DNA of 64,000 bases, taken from positions 682,001 to 746,000 of the forward strand of contig JAMYHL010000001.1 of the NCBI GenBank assembly GCA_025531455.1, read 5' to 3'. The translations under genes and the position numbers were made by a program. This stretch comes from Apiotrichum sp. Y4204 (Eukaryota; Basidiomycota; Tremellomycetes; Trichosporonales; Trichosporonaceae). The notes beneath the pieces were generated by a model, which did no database searches, was not told the DNA's origin, and saw only the letters and a list, made by a program, of their open reading frames with translations. This document shows positions 45,302 through 55,151 of this stretch, one piece after another (the stretch's first letter is position 1; each line of letters opens with the position of its first letter).

Positions 45302-46750
45302 TCACATGCCAACCCCATCAAGGCCGGCCGCCCGCTGCCGTTCGTCGAGTTCGCGTTCACGGTCGGCCAAATGCTGGAACAAAAGATTAACCACCCATTG
45401 CCTCCTCTGGAGCGCCTCCCGCTGGGTTTCCGCCACTTTCTTGACATCGGCGAAGGCATTCTGGACGCCCAAAAGCTGTCGCTTGACTTCGCGCTCAATC
45501 GTGCGGTCAGCCATTGCCGTGATCCGGTCCCGGACGAAAACAGAAAGATACTCGACATTGGGGGTCCTCATCGGGCCGCCCCAGCGCAGCTGGTGCTCGA
45601 CGTCTGCAAGCGCCACGCGTACGTGCTGCTCGGTGCGGCGTTTGACTTGAATTTTCAGGTTGTTGCGCTCCGTGGTGAGGTGGCGCTGGACTTCCTTCAA
45701 CTCTTTCTCCCGCTGCAGAACCTTGAACTCCAGGTTGCGGACGTACTGTTCCATCTCCTGAACCTTGAGTTCCTGCTCGCGGACACGCTGTTCCTTGCGC
45801 TGAACCTCGAGCTCCCGGAGGCGCACCTGCTGCTCCCTCAGGTTGAGCTCTCCTTCGGTAGGAGGAAAGCGAAATACGTTTGAGGCAGGAGCGGAAGTTG
45901 GATTAACTATGACCTCAGGAACATCGAAGCCCTCCACCACCGGAGAAGGAGGGTCAGCAGACTCGGCGATCACTGATGGCGTAGGCAGAGGCGTCGAAAT
46001 TGGGGACAGGGACGTGTCCGCAGTGGCAACCGCGTCGAGGTTGGGGGCAGAAGTGAACGGGTTCCGAAGGGCGTGATCGCGGCTGCACTCGCGGATATCT
46101 GCCAGCGCAGCAAGAGCGGCGACACCGTTGTACGGATGAGGAACGCCAGCCAGATCCCACATGTCGTAATTCGGGGCCAAGTACGAGGTGTTCAAGACAT
46201 CACGGTAAACGCTCGGGGAAACGTCGTCGAAGGCGATGTCTTTGTCTGTTAACGCGAGGTACAGTACCAGGGCCATCGGCTGCAGGTCCCTGGCCTGCAG
46301 GTACCAGCAGTGCTCGTCCCAAACGTCACGCATGTGTTCGTAAACGACCTGGACAAACATTGCCCAGGGGCTGTTGGGGTCGTCGACAATGCCGTAACGC
46401 TGATGGGCCGGAACCATGGAGAGGGCGATGAATGCCTGCGCAATTAAAGGCGGCAGAACACACGTGATGGGGCCGCCGTCCTTGATGAGCGCGTCGGGCA
46501 GGAGCATGTCGAGAAGATCCATGGCGTCGGGGGGCGAATTGTCGATTGGCTCCGGAAGGAGCGGTTCAAGGAGAGGCACCAAGTTCCTCTCAGGCGCTGC
46601 AGGCGGAGCTGCGGGCGAAGAAAAATATTCGAGGAACGAAATGGCAATGATGGCGGTAAGGACAATAGGTACGAGCAGGGGCATGACGAGGGTGGCCAGG
46701 AAAACAAGAAGTGGCGCGAGAAGCACGAGCGTCACGACGCGCGACGACAT
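45302..46750 (-). CDS. Tandem family member 1, with N-terminal membrane segment
   Basis: A 482-residue intronless gene, the most diverged member of the array. Residues 5-42 are strongly hydrophobic (VVTLVLLAPLLVFLATLVMP and on), predicting one or two membrane helices not found in its neighbours. Residues ~99-200 fit the family domain: PPLIAQAFIAL, then HQRYGIVDDPNSPWAMFVQVV in place of TRYRxGL...PWTxLVxI, and VYRDVLNTSYLAPNYDMWDL. A long heptad coiled coil runs from about 288 to 375 (LREQQVRLRELEVQRKEQR). The end has LADRERELDERQ, matching the family's ERExEL motif. Start 46750 is chosen so that the membrane segment begins the protein; an in-frame ATG at 46987 exists. Function unknown. Confidence 0.72.
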   Translation of the reverse strand: MSSRVVTLVLLAPLLVFLATLVMPLLVPIVLTAIIAISFLEYFSSPAAPPAAPERNLVPLLEPLLPEPIDNSPPDAMDLLDMLLPDALIKDGGPITCVLPPLIAQAFIALSMVPAHQRYGIVDDPNSPWAMFVQVVYEHMRDVWDEHCWYLQARDLQPMALVLYLALTDKDIAFDDVSPSVYRDVLNTSYLAPNYDMWDLAGVPHPYNGVAALAALADIRECSRDHALRNPFTSAPNLDAVATADTSLSPISTPLPTPSVIAESADPPSPVVEGFDVPEVIVNPTSAPASNVFRFPPTEGELNLREQQVRLRELEVQRKEQRVREQELKVQEMEQYVRNLEFKVLQREKELKEVQRHLTTERNNLKIQVKRRTEQHVRVALADVEHQLRWGGPMRTPNVEYLSVFVRDRITAMADRTIEREVKRQLLGVQNAFADVKKVAETQREALQRRQWVVNLLFQHLADRERELDERQRAAGLDGVGM

Positions 46751-47710
46751 GATGAAGAAGGTGTGGATGCGCGGTGAGTGATCAGGAAATGGTGCGGAGG
46801 AGAGAATATGAAGAGGAGAGAGGTAGTGATAGCGAAGAAGAATGAAGGGAGGGATATGGAGAGAAGAGAAGAGTGAGGAGCAAACATCATGTTGGGAGAC
46901 CCACAGCGCGAATAGCATGGCCGTCGAGGACAGACACCAGCGGGCGCCCAGGATTCCATATGGCGAGGCTGCCACACACACAGACACAGCTGGAGAGGAG
47001 ACATGCTTGTGTATGTTTACTCCCTCTCCCCCTCATGTGTATGTTTGCGCGCTCTCGCCTCGTGCTGTTGCCTCGAGGTTTGCTCAGGCTGTCAAGGTAC
47101 CGCGTTGGTCGCGCGTGAGGTTCTCCAGCCCTAGTGATTGATGATTGCACCAGCTCTGATGACAATGACAGAGAATGTGATGCTGGGACCGTCTTCTACC
47201 GAACCTCTTTTTCTTGGGAACGGTGCACTACTGGCTTCATTACTGTTTTGCTGATGTTGCGCGTTCAAGAGGTAGAAGTCCGGGGTGGACCTCAATAGTG
47301 GAGGCTGACCAGCAATACGTCACAAGACTGTATATCCTGGCTGGGAGCTTTATCCAGCCGGTGGTGTTTTCTGAAGTATCTGTCACCCAACCACCGTATC
47401 TTCATTACCTTTACAAATATTCCAAGTCTCGACGGCGAAGAACCTCGGGCTTGCAATATTTGGCTTTTCCCTGTTTGGGATCTCGAACTCTCAACTGCAG
47501 CGTTTGCCTTCGACTGGGCCCATGACGCGTGGGGAGGGGACGCTCAGGAGAAAACGCTCGGATCTCCAAACAAAACAAAGAACCTGGGGGTAGCAACACG
47601 AGGGTACATACATGAGGGGACTTCTTGGTGACAGTGGGAAATTTGCTTGTCTCTCTCGCCTTTATTAAATCTCTACTTTATCTTTAAAGCGTTCTACAGC
47701 CACCCTTTTC
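46751..47710. other. Spacer between family members 1 and 2
   Basis: 960 bp. Polypurine on the + strand at about 46796-46885 (pyrimidine-rich leader of member 1). No gene supported. Confidence 0.5.
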
Positions 47711-49252
47711 TCAATCACTGTCGTTGGGGACGGTCGACTCTAGCGCCTGAACACGTTGAATCAGCTCCTTCTCCCTCTCATTCATCTTAAGGCGCTCCTT
47801 GTTCAGCTGGCGGCGTTTTTGGAGAGACTTGAGCTCGGCCTGCAGGTGCTCCTCCTCGGCTTCGAACAGCTTCCTCTCGTACTCATTGCGGAGGAACGCA
47901 TCGCGCAGATCGATTTCCGCCTCGAGCCTGCGTTTGATGACAACAACGGCGGACGCATCAATGCGCGACAGTTTTCGCCACGGGTCGTCGTCGAATTCGG
48001 CCTCGGTAGTCTCGCTCCTCGTGCGCTTAGGAGAAGGTCGATCCAGCTCGTCAGGGCCATCCAGGAATCGGTCGGAGACCGCATCGGCTTGGGCAACTTC
48101 GAAGGTGAGAGAGTCGATGTCCAGACAATTGGTTTCGGTAGCTTCAGGTGATTCTTGCGATGATGTGGGGGATTCCTCGATGACGTTTTCCTGAATGGCA
48201 CCGACATCCGGGACTGAGGACGGCGGGGTACACGACCCGTCGATTGACTGCACGTCGCTCTCTTGACTGGCATCGCTGTTGGCAGTCGCTTGAGAAGAGG
48301 GACTCGGGGAACATGACCCGTCGATCACTCCAATGTCGGTCTCTTGTACGGGATTGATGTGGGCCATTGTCTGGCGAGAGGAACACGGGTTGCATGGCTC
48401 GGCAATCTCTGAATCGTCGCACTCTTGAACGGAATCGATGTTGGCGATTGTCTGGAGAGAGGGACACGGGGTGCATAACCCCCCGATTACTGGGATGTCG
48501 CTCTTTTGGACAGAATCCATATTGACGATTGCCTGGGGAGAGGGTTCCGGGGTACATAAACCGGCGATCACTTGAACGGGGCTCTCTTGAACGGCTTCGA
48601 TGTTGGCGACTGTCTGGCCAGGGGAATAACCGCTAGCCTCAGGCGTAGCAGGGGGGATTGTTATTTGTGACGGCGAAGGAGTAGTCGTCGGCTGTGCTGG
48701 GGGAGAAGCAGTTTGTGACATGGGTGTAGTCGACTGGATGGTGCTCCGGCCAGTCTGAGGAGTAGTACAAGTGGAAGCAGGAGTCAGGGAAGACTGTGAA
48801 ACTTCCATCACTGATCGCAGATGCGTTTTCAGCCACTGTTCCGGACCCCCAGCTGGCTTCCAGGTGACACACTTTTGAGCTTGGTCGAGGTAGTCCCCCC
48901 CGGTACCCAAAATGACCCCAAAGTCTTCTCTGCTGAAAAGAGAAGACAAGTGGTCAAACTTGGACTCGGACAGGACAAACTGCCAAGCGGCGTACTCGGC
49001 CCACTCGTGTAAGTCTGCAGTGGGGACGACCAAGAACGGCGCGGCACAGCGGAACTTCTCCACGATAATCATAACGAGCGTCGTCCACGGATATCCTGGT
49101 CGGAGACCAAGAGTGTAACGAGATTCTCTGGGGCAGAGGATGAAGGAGATGACGGAGTTTTTGAGGTCGGGAGGTAATAAACGGGCCTCAGACTTGAACC
49201 CGGGAGCAACGAGATTGACCAACCGAATGATCTTGGGATCGGAAAGCGACAT
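47711..49252 (-). CDS. Tandem family member 2, with 27-residue repeats
   Basis: A 513-residue intronless protein. Residues ~8-150 are the family domain: LVNLVAPGFK, VISFILCPRESRYTLGL, GYPWTTLVMIIVEKF, EWAEYAAWQFVL. A Thr/Pro/Gln-rich linker leads to five 27-residue repeats (about 217-345) with core VQ[ES]xDxxVIxGxCTPxPS. Then come basic SPKRTRSE (possible NLS) and a coiled coil from ~430 ending NEREKELIQRVQALES. Start 49252 lines up with the starts of members 3 and 8; an ATG at 49354 is also in frame. Function unknown. Only 168 bp separate it from member 3. Confidence 0.78.
   Translation of the reverse strand: MSLSDPKIIRLVNLVAPGFKSEARLLPPDLKNSVISFILCPRESRYTLGLRPGYPWTTLVMIIVEKFRCAAPFLVVPTADLHEWAEYAAWQFVLSESKFDHLSSLFSREDFGVILGTGGDYLDQAQKCVTWKPAGGPEQWLKTHLRSVMEVSQSSLTPASTCTTPQTGRSTIQSTTPMSQTASPPAQPTTTPSPSQITIPPATPEASGYSPGQTVANIEAVQESPVQVIAGLCTPEPSPQAIVNMDSVQKSDIPVIGGLCTPCPSLQTIANIDSVQECDDSEIAEPCNPCSSRQTMAHINPVQETDIGVIDGSCSPSPSSQATANSDASQESDVQSIDGSCTPPSSVPDVGAIQENVIEESPTSSQESPEATETNCLDIDSLTFEVAQADAVSDRFLDGPDELDRPSPKRTRSETTEAEFDDDPWRKLSRIDASAVVVIKRRLEAEIDLRDAFLRNEYERKLFEAEEEHLQAELKSLQKRRQLNKERLKMNEREKELIQRVQALESTVPNDSD
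48220..48604 (-). repeat. 81-bp coding minisatellite, about five units
   Basis: Five consecutive 27-residue units in member 2, for example NIEAVQESPVQVIAGLCTPE and NMDSVQKSDIPVIGGLCTPC. Each unit has one or two Cys and an acidic VQxxD core. Units differ at many positions but keep exact length, so the array is in frame and diverging. Confidence 0.88.
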
Positions 49253-49420
49253 TGTTGAGATGATCCACGTTGTCTTGCGGCGGTCAGTCGTCTGGAACAA
49301 TCGATAATAGGACGAAAGAAAAGAAGGGATGAGAGAAGGCAGCGAAGACTCCATAATGGAGGGTAAATGGTTGGTGGTGATAAGTGGAGAAGGAATGCAC
49401 CTTCCTTGGCCCTTGCCACC

Positions 49421-50470
49421 TCAATCTTCACGCGCTTCACGCTGCACCTCCATCCTTGGCCCCTCTAGATCACGTATTATCTCTTCCAGGTCCTCTCTCT
49501 CCTGCTGGTTTTTCGTTATCCGCTCTGTGATATCTCGAAGCATGAAATTCAAGTGTCGGCTCTCGACGCGGAGGGCTACCCTCCTCCGCAAGGCTTCCTC
49601 ATGGCGGTCGTCCTGCCTCCGATTTTGCTCGGTATTGACAACGATCGGATTGTTACGGGGTGGGTTGGCGGACTCGGTTTCGGCCTCCGAGGAGTCACTT
49701 TCCCGTTTTCTTTTCCTCTCCGGAGGGGGAGACGAGGAGGGTCGCGCAGGCTGAGTTGATGGCCCCGCCTCCTGGTTTTGACTTATGACCGAAGCAGACG
49801 TGCCCGCCTGACGCTGGCTATCGGGCTCTTGTGTAGTCGAGGTTGATGGTTGCGAAACCGGCTCAGGGGCTGATCCAGCAGCAGAAGGACCCGGAGCGGC
49901 CGGGGGTGGGATCGGCAACGTTCCAGAATTTTCCACAGCTTGCGGGACACGCGGGGGGATAAAAGCTGATGGGGGCAAGGCCGGCGCTGTTTTCAACGAA
50001 TCCAGGATGCTCCAAAGGCGTGCTTTGTTCCGGTGCTGCTCGATACTCCAAGCCTTCAAACCCCACTCGGCGAAGTTGGGTGTAAGGTCTTGAGTGGCTT
50101 CGGCTCCGACAATCTCGTTGTAGACCGGTCGATTCCAGGAGGGCTGGGGCAGATCCGGGGAGAGCGGGGGCCGACCACATACGGCAAGCACGAGCTCGCA
50201 GGAGGCTCGCTCACCCCACTTTTCAAGTTCCTTCGTCGAATATTGTCCGCGATATCGCAATCTTGCATTGGTGAAGAGTTGGATAACAATTTTGACAAGC
50301 GCAGTCCATGGATACCCGTCCTCCAGGCAACGGCGATAGCGTGTGTGCTTGCTACACCAGAGAAACGAGACGATCGCCTCGCCTAAAGGCGTAGGTAGCC
50401 GCTTCGTGGCCCTGAAGTCGCCGGCTACGACGTTGAGAAAGTGCTGATAATCATCTTGCGGAGACGACAT
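49421..50470 (-). CDS. Tandem family member 3
   Basis: A 349-residue intronless protein. Family domain at 9-150: FLNVVAGDFR, AIVSFLWCSKHTRYRRCL, DGYPWTALVKIVIQLF, LVLAVCGRPP, and YNEIVGAEATQDLTPNFAEWG. The middle is Pro/Ser/Gln-rich (PPPAAPGPSAAGSAPEPVSQ). It holds PPERKRKRESDSSEAE, a possible NLS. The C-terminal coiled coil is more degenerate than in other members (NQQEREDLEEIIRDLEGP). Function unknown. Confidence 0.77.
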   Translation of the reverse strand: MSSPQDDYQHFLNVVAGDFRATKRLPTPLGEAIVSFLWCSKHTRYRRCLEDGYPWTALVKIVIQLFTNARLRYRGQYSTKELEKWGERASCELVLAVCGRPPLSPDLPQPSWNRPVYNEIVGAEATQDLTPNFAEWGLKAWSIEQHRNKARLWSILDSLKTAPALPPSAFIPPRVPQAVENSGTLPIPPPAAPGPSAAGSAPEPVSQPSTSTTQEPDSQRQAGTSASVISQNQEAGPSTQPARPSSSPPPERKRKRESDSSEAETESANPPRNNPIVVNTEQNRRQDDRHEEALRRRVALRVESRHLNFMLRDITERITKNQQEREDLEEIIRDLEGPRMEVQREARED

Positions 50471-51343
50471 TTTATAGGGACTATCAGGGAGTGGAAGCCT
50501 CCGATGAAGGGTAGAGTGCAGAGTGAGTGGGTGATGAAGAAAAGGTTAATGGGGAGAGATCGCTTTTAGAGGAGATCGTGGTGGAGGCACCAGGGTGAGG
50601 GTGGAGGGTCACCATAAGGTTTTTGCATCTGACAGGTTTGATCTGATCTCGGCGGACCTCAAGCATGAACGTTATGGAATCTTCAACCAAGGGAACCTCC
50701 CGCTGCGACCCAGCTTTGGTGTCGGGTGCGATTTGTGCGATTTCCAAGATTTATCTGATACTTTTGGTTGTTTGCTCAACAGGGTGCTGCTGTGTCCTGT
50801 GGGGTGCGTTTTTTGACAGGTCTGAAAAGTGATCGGCTCGGCGGGTTGCAAGACTGTACTGACCTGGTGACTGCAACGCGAGCGACTGGGCAGTACTCCT
50901 CGATACCCTGTGCACCTCTGACTGCACCTAACATCTACGCAAGTGGTGCAAGTGATTTATGGCCTCCGTGACTGTGATTTCTTTGTGCACGTGAGGGCGA
51001 AAACACCAATGTGGCAGATTTGGAGTCAAATGTGGCACTCATCTTTCACAGCTTTCACAATGCAGGGTGGGCTTGCGGCATCTGCTGCAGCATTGAGGAC
51101 ATGACTACGCCCATCATCAATTGCAGTGAACTTCAACATCTGTCTAACACGCATGGCTGTCACATCTTCCAACGACTATGTACAAAGGATCTGGGTTTCT
51201 CTTGCGGCCATCTTGGCTACGTACTGTATCTGGTGACTACGGACTCATACTCATTAGCTATGTCATTACTTTGCGTCGTATAGGAGTAACGTTTGCCTAT
51301 CCGACGAAACATACGCTGGGGTTGTGTGCAGGTGGCTCGAATC
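50471..51343. other. Spacer between family members 3 and 4
   Basis: 873 bp without supported gene. No trace of a degenerate extra copy was recognised, although the size would allow one. Confidence 0.45.
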
Positions 51344-52363
51344 TTAGGCGCGGGCGACGACAACACTAGAATCTTCTTGACGCTTACTCCTCCTCGCCCG
51401 CGAGTTCGGACTCCAAGCCTTGATGCGATCCCTGAGCTCCTTCTCCTTCTCGAGATGCATGGTGCGCTGCTCGACGATCTTGACTTCGGCGGCCAGGAGC
51501 AGCTGCTTGGTTTCAAGGTGGTTTTTCTCAGCGTCGAGAAGCTTCTTTTCGTACGTGTGGTGTAAGAGCTCCGCAGAGTCGACGCGGCGAAGCTTGGATA
51601 GAGGGGTGTCCTCCTCGTCGCGGTTGGTATCCACATGTTTACGCTTCTTGCCATTCTTAGACGACTCGAGTTGGCGGTCTTTAGCTTCCATGGGTGCGGA
51701 AATCATGGTGGTGAGGCTACGATCGGTCCGGTTCGATGGTTGATTTTTGCCAAGCTCAGAACCTTGAGAGCCGGGGAAAGGGGATGTGGAACTGGAGAGG
51801 GTCGGCGAGCGTGGAGGGGCCGAAAGAACGGTAGAGGCAGAAGTGCCAGGGGGAGACACCTTGTCGTTAAGGGACGATGGATGGTCTCCAGTCCGTTCCG
51901 AGTTCTCCAGGAGCTGCCAATAGTATTCCAGGCAAACCTTGGGGTCCCAACTCGTATTCCAGTATTTGGGGTAGAGCTTGGGAACAAGGCGACGCATTGT
52001 TTGGTCAATGTTAAGATTCTCGATTTCTTTGAACGTTTCGAAAGGACGTGTGAGGGGAGGGAGCTCACAGACTGCCCGAATCAGGGTGCACATGGCCCAC
52101 ATGACAGCAATATTGAAGTCGTCGAAGAAGGGTGACCCAACAGGCTGATGACAATGATGCTCGAAGAGTTTCACCACAACGACCCGCAGAATAGACACTG
52201 GAGAGTCCCACTCCCACGGGAGAGCACGAAATCGAGTGTCCTTGGGACAAAGACAGAAGGCAATGACGGCGGTGTGGAGACCGAATGGGATTTTGTTGTC
52301 CTTCTCGAAATCGGGTGCCACGGCACGAAGCACAGTCTTGTGGTCGCTGAATGGGTTGTCCAT
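51344..52363 (-). CDS. Tandem family member 4
   Basis: A 339-residue intronless protein. Family domain at 8-150 begins VLRAVAPDFEKDNKIP and AVIAFCLCPKDTRFRAL; the signature itself is partly lost (PWEWDSPVSILRVVVVKLF instead of PWTxLV). AVCELPPL and LVPKLYPKYWNTSW keep the family spacing. A basic stretch KNGKKRKHVD and LSKLRRVDSAE (shared with member 2, LSRIDAS) precede the coiled coil, which ends EKEKELRDRIKAW. Function unknown; basic stretch suggests the nucleus. Confidence 0.76.
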   Translation of the reverse strand: MDNPFSDHKTVLRAVAPDFEKDNKIPFGLHTAVIAFCLCPKDTRFRALPWEWDSPVSILRVVVVKLFEHHCHQPVGSPFFDDFNIAVMWAMCTLIRAVCELPPLTRPFETFKEIENLNIDQTMRRLVPKLYPKYWNTSWDPKVCLEYYWQLLENSERTGDHPSSLNDKVSPPGTSASTVLSAPPRSPTLSSSTSPFPGSQGSELGKNQPSNRTDRSLTTMISAPMEAKDRQLESSKNGKKRKHVDTNRDEEDTPLSKLRRVDSAELLHHTYEKKLLDAEKNHLETKQLLLAAEVKIVEQRTMHLEKEKELRDRIKAWSPNSRARRSKRQEDSSVVVARA

Positions 52364-52724
52364 TCTTGAAGTGTTGACAGATGAGAAATCGAGAGAGACG
52401 ATGGAAGAGAAGAGGAGATGAAGAGAAGAAGAGAAGGCAAAATGATCAATTCTGCACTGAGGCTGTGTGTGTGTATGTTTGATGAGTAGACTGGACAGCT
52501 GGACGAGTGAGTAGCGGGCTCACCGCACTTCTCATGCTGCTCAGAAGCCTCCACCGCTCATGGGCCTCCTAGTTCTCATGCGATCATGCAGCGTGCGCCG
52601 TGCAAGGTACATGTACAGTATGCATAGGCTGCAGGGCGCTGCATAGGGTGCGCTACATGTCGCTATATATGCTCGTGCTTTGTATGAGCTGCTTTTGGCG
52701 CTACAAATGTATTGCAAGCTACAA
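52364..52724. other. Spacer between family members 4 and 5
   Basis: 361 bp. Purine-rich on the + strand at 52380-52440 (leader of member 4). A GTGCGC/TGCAT-rich stretch lies near 52570-52650. No gene. Confidence 0.5.
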
Positions 52725-54020
52725 TCACTGCTTCCGCAGTCTCGCTTCCAGCTCCTTGATGCGATCGGTGAGCTCCCTCTCCCTCTCGCGGAGTTTCATG
52801 CGCAGCTCGGCCTTGTCAAACTCGGACTGTAGGCGCTGCTGTTCGGCCAGAGTAATCTTCTTCCTCGCTTCGACGAGTTTAGCCTCAAATTCACGGTGAA
52901 TGTCGGTCGCGTCAAGGGGGGGTTTCTTGGTTTGATGGCTGTCGGAATTGCGGGGTTTGAGGACTTTGTACTTTGAGGGCTGCCATGAAGACTCTGGACC
53001 CACAAGCGGGCCCACAGGCGGACGGCTGCCCTTAAACGCGAATGGGTCTGAAACTCCGTTGCGCGGAGCTGGGGACGGGGAAGGGGGACTCGCACTTCGT
53101 CTGGCTTGGGCGGGGGCGACGGGGGGAACTTCCGGGAGCTCTGGGATGATGTCGGTTTGGAGCTGCCACCCCGTGAAGAGTCGAGGTGTAACGACAAAAC
53201 CAGTCGGGTCGCTGGAAAGACGCGATAAAACGACAGACGGCGAGCTCCATGGGTCGGTCGCAAACGACAAGAAAAGGAGCAACGCGTATTCAGGATGAAG
53301 AGTCGTCGGGGCGCGGGGAGGCTGATAGTACACGACAAGCTCTTCATCGGCTGAGGCCCCGACGATTTCATCAAAGCGCCAGCTCTGAGGGACCAAGAGA
53401 GGCCGGCCGCATACTGCAAAGACGAAGGCGCACGCGACATGCTCCATCCTTTGCCAGTGTGTTTCCCAGGCAGGAGGGGCAGGGGGCGGATCAGGAGGGG
53501 AACTCTGGCGCGACTTCTCTGCGTCCAGGAAGACGTGCCAGATAATCAGCACCAGTTTGGTCCATGGGCGACTGTAGGGAAGGCCGACGCGATAGCGAGT
53601 TTCCTTGGGACACTGGAGAAAGTAGAAGACGGCCTTGTGCACGATGAGAGGGAACTCGTTGTGTTTCTCGAATCTCGGAGCGAGGGCACAGAGGATCTCC
53701 CACCACTCGCTGTAGATGGGCTCGTGGTTCTTGGGCAATGTAAGAGGATTTCGGGTGACGGTGACGGCTGTTTGTTTGGAGGCGCTTTTACTGTCGTCTG
53801 GCTGAGGTGGTTTGTGTGAAGCTTGTGTACGGATCGCCCCGTCCTTCAAGGAGTGGGTTAACGAGCCGCTCAAGGAGTCATTCGAGTAGCCGTCAGAGTA
53901 GTTGGCTGAATTGTCGTTCGAGAAGTCGGCCGAGCAGTCGTCCGAGTAATCATTTGAGGAGTCATTCGAGTCGTTCGAGCAGTTGATCGAGGTGTCGTTT
54001 AAAGGTCTTTCGAGGAGCAT
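52725..54020 (-). CDS. Tandem family member 5, with Asn/Asp/Ser-rich N terminus
   Basis: A 431-residue intronless protein. Residues 8-52 are a low-complexity run of Asn, Asp, Ser and Tyr (INCSNDSNDSSNDYSDDCSA and on). The family domain follows at ~105-260: WWEILCALAPRFEKHNEFP, VFYFLQCPKETRYRVGL, RPWTKLVLIIWHVF, AFVFAVCGRPLL, RFDEIVGASADEEL. A Pro-rich linker precedes a coiled coil ending LRERERELTDRIKELEARL, the best form of the family's C-terminal motif. Function unknown. Confidence 0.78.
   Translation of the reverse strand: MLLERPLNDTSINCSNDSNDSSNDYSDDCSADFSNDNSANYSDGYSNDSLSGSLTHSLKDGAIRTQASHKPPQPDDSKSASKQTAVTVTRNPLTLPKNHEPIYSEWWEILCALAPRFEKHNEFPLIVHKAVFYFLQCPKETRYRVGLPYSRPWTKLVLIIWHVFLDAEKSRQSSPPDPPPAPPAWETHWQRMEHVACAFVFAVCGRPLLVPQSWRFDEIVGASADEELVVYYQPPRAPTTLHPEYALLLFLSFATDPWSSPSVVLSRLSSDPTGFVVTPRLFTGWQLQTDIIPELPEVPPVAPAQARRSASPPSPSPAPRNGVSDPFAFKGSRPPVGPLVGPESSWQPSKYKVLKPRNSDSHQTKKPPLDATDIHREFEAKLVEARKKITLAEQQRLQSEFDKAELRMKLRERERELTDRIKELEARLRKQ
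53855..53998 (-). repeat. Degenerate trinucleotide-like array coding Asn/Asp/Ser
   Basis: Repeated TCGTTCGAG / TCGGAGTAG-type units on the + strand encode the low-complexity N terminus of family member 5. Likely slippage-prone. Confidence 0.65.
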
Positions 54021-54398
54021 TTTGAGGTGTCTACAGTACAGAGTCGAGGAAGGCGTTTGGAGATACTGTACAGTAAAGCAAGTGGTGGGGAAAGAAAGGA
54101 GATTATAAGGCGGTAGGTAGAAGAAGAAAAGTCGGAAGATCAGAAGAGAGAATGGAACAAGTCAACAAACAGCCAGAAACCAGAGTGTGTTTGTTTGTGT
54201 CGCCCATCCATCAGGCCATCAGGCCATCAGCCGTCAGCACCGAGTTCTTCCAAATTGATTTTTCTTGTTGTGTCCCCGTACGTGTAAATCTGAATTCTCG
54301 CGCGCAGTGATATTGCATGCAGGGTCTCTCCAGGCTACAAGTATGTTGTACCAATGTGTGCAACAAGAACCGTATCGTCCGCTCCCATCAGCTACAAA
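54021..54398. other. Spacer between family members 5 and 6
   Basis: 378 bp. Purine-rich + strand at 54082-54155 (leader of member 5); GGCCATCA is repeated near 54213-54230. No gene. Confidence 0.5.
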
Positions 54399-55151
54399 CT
54401 ACGCCGTGCCACCTTCGCCCTGCAACCTGTTCTCCAACTCGTGGATTCGGTCCATGAGCTCCTTCTCGCGCTTTTCCTTTACAAGTTGCTCGACGCTCTC
54501 CAGCTCAGAGCGAAGACGCTGCTGCTTCGCCTCGAGGGTTTCGTTCTCGCGGCGGGATTCCATACGTGGCTGCTTGCGGCGACGGTTGTCTGAGTTGTCG
54601 TCGTCTCGTTCGCGCTTGACCCTAGCGGACGCGGTAGAAGCTGCCTCTCGTGACGCGGTGGGAGGAGCTTGAAGGTTTCCCGGAGCCGCCGACGACGACC
54701 GGGAAGTGTCGGGCTTGACGAGCCAGAGATACTTCTGCAGCCACGTCGTAGCGGTGCTGGGACTGGTGGCGTCCATATTCCACGGCTGGTTCCTGGGCAC
54801 GAGCTCGATGGCCGCCGAGTCGCCGAGAATCTTGCCGAAGCGCATCCTGTCCAAACGTGAGGGCGGGCGGTCGCACACGGAAAGAACGAAGGCAAAAGTG
54901 GCGTACTCGGCGCACTCGTGCAGCACGTCGGTGGGAATTGGCTTGTGCTGGTATGCGAGATAGTGCTCGGCGACGATCATGACGAGAGTCGTCCACGGGG
55001 TATCCGCTGGAAGGCCGGGTTGGTATCGGGTGTCCTTTGGACACTGAAGGAAGAAGACGATCGCCTTGGACAGCGCCGGGGGAATAATCTTGTCTTTCTC
55101 AAACTGGGGAGCGACGGCCTTGACCACCTTCCACCACGTTCTCTTGAGCAT
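54399..55151 (-). CDS. Tandem family member 6 (shortest copy)
   Basis: A 250-residue intronless protein showing the family at its most compact. Domain at 5-150: WWKVVKAVAPQFEKDKIIP, ALSKAIVFFLQCPKDTRY, GLPADTPWTTLVMIVAEHY, ECAEYATFAFVLSVCDRPPS, RFGKILGDSAAIELVP. A short Ser/Ala linker contains VKRERDDD and NRRRKQPR (possible bipartite NLS). The coiled coil ends EKREKELMDRIHELENRL. Start 55151 matches members 5 and 7 in spacing; an ATG at 55232 is in frame but would add an unlike leader. Function unknown. Confidence 0.78.
   Translation of the reverse strand: MLKRTWWKVVKAVAPQFEKDKIIPPALSKAIVFFLQCPKDTRYQPGLPADTPWTTLVMIVAEHYLAYQHKPIPTDVLHECAEYATFAFVLSVCDRPPSRLDRMRFGKILGDSAAIELVPRNQPWNMDATSPSTATTWLQKYLWLVKPDTSRSSSAAPGNLQAPPTASREAASTASARVKRERDDDNSDNRRRKQPRMESRRENETLEAKQQRLRSELESVEQLVKEKREKELMDRIHELENRLQGEGGTA

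Noticed and set aside
46751..46987. Upstream in-frame extension of tandem family member 1
   Set aside because: It would bury the membrane segment behind 79 atypical residues coded by a pyrimidine-rich leader.
50471..51343. Decayed ninth copy of the tandem family
   Set aside because: The size would fit, but no frame on either strand shows remnants of TRYR, PWT or the C-terminal coiled-coil motif.
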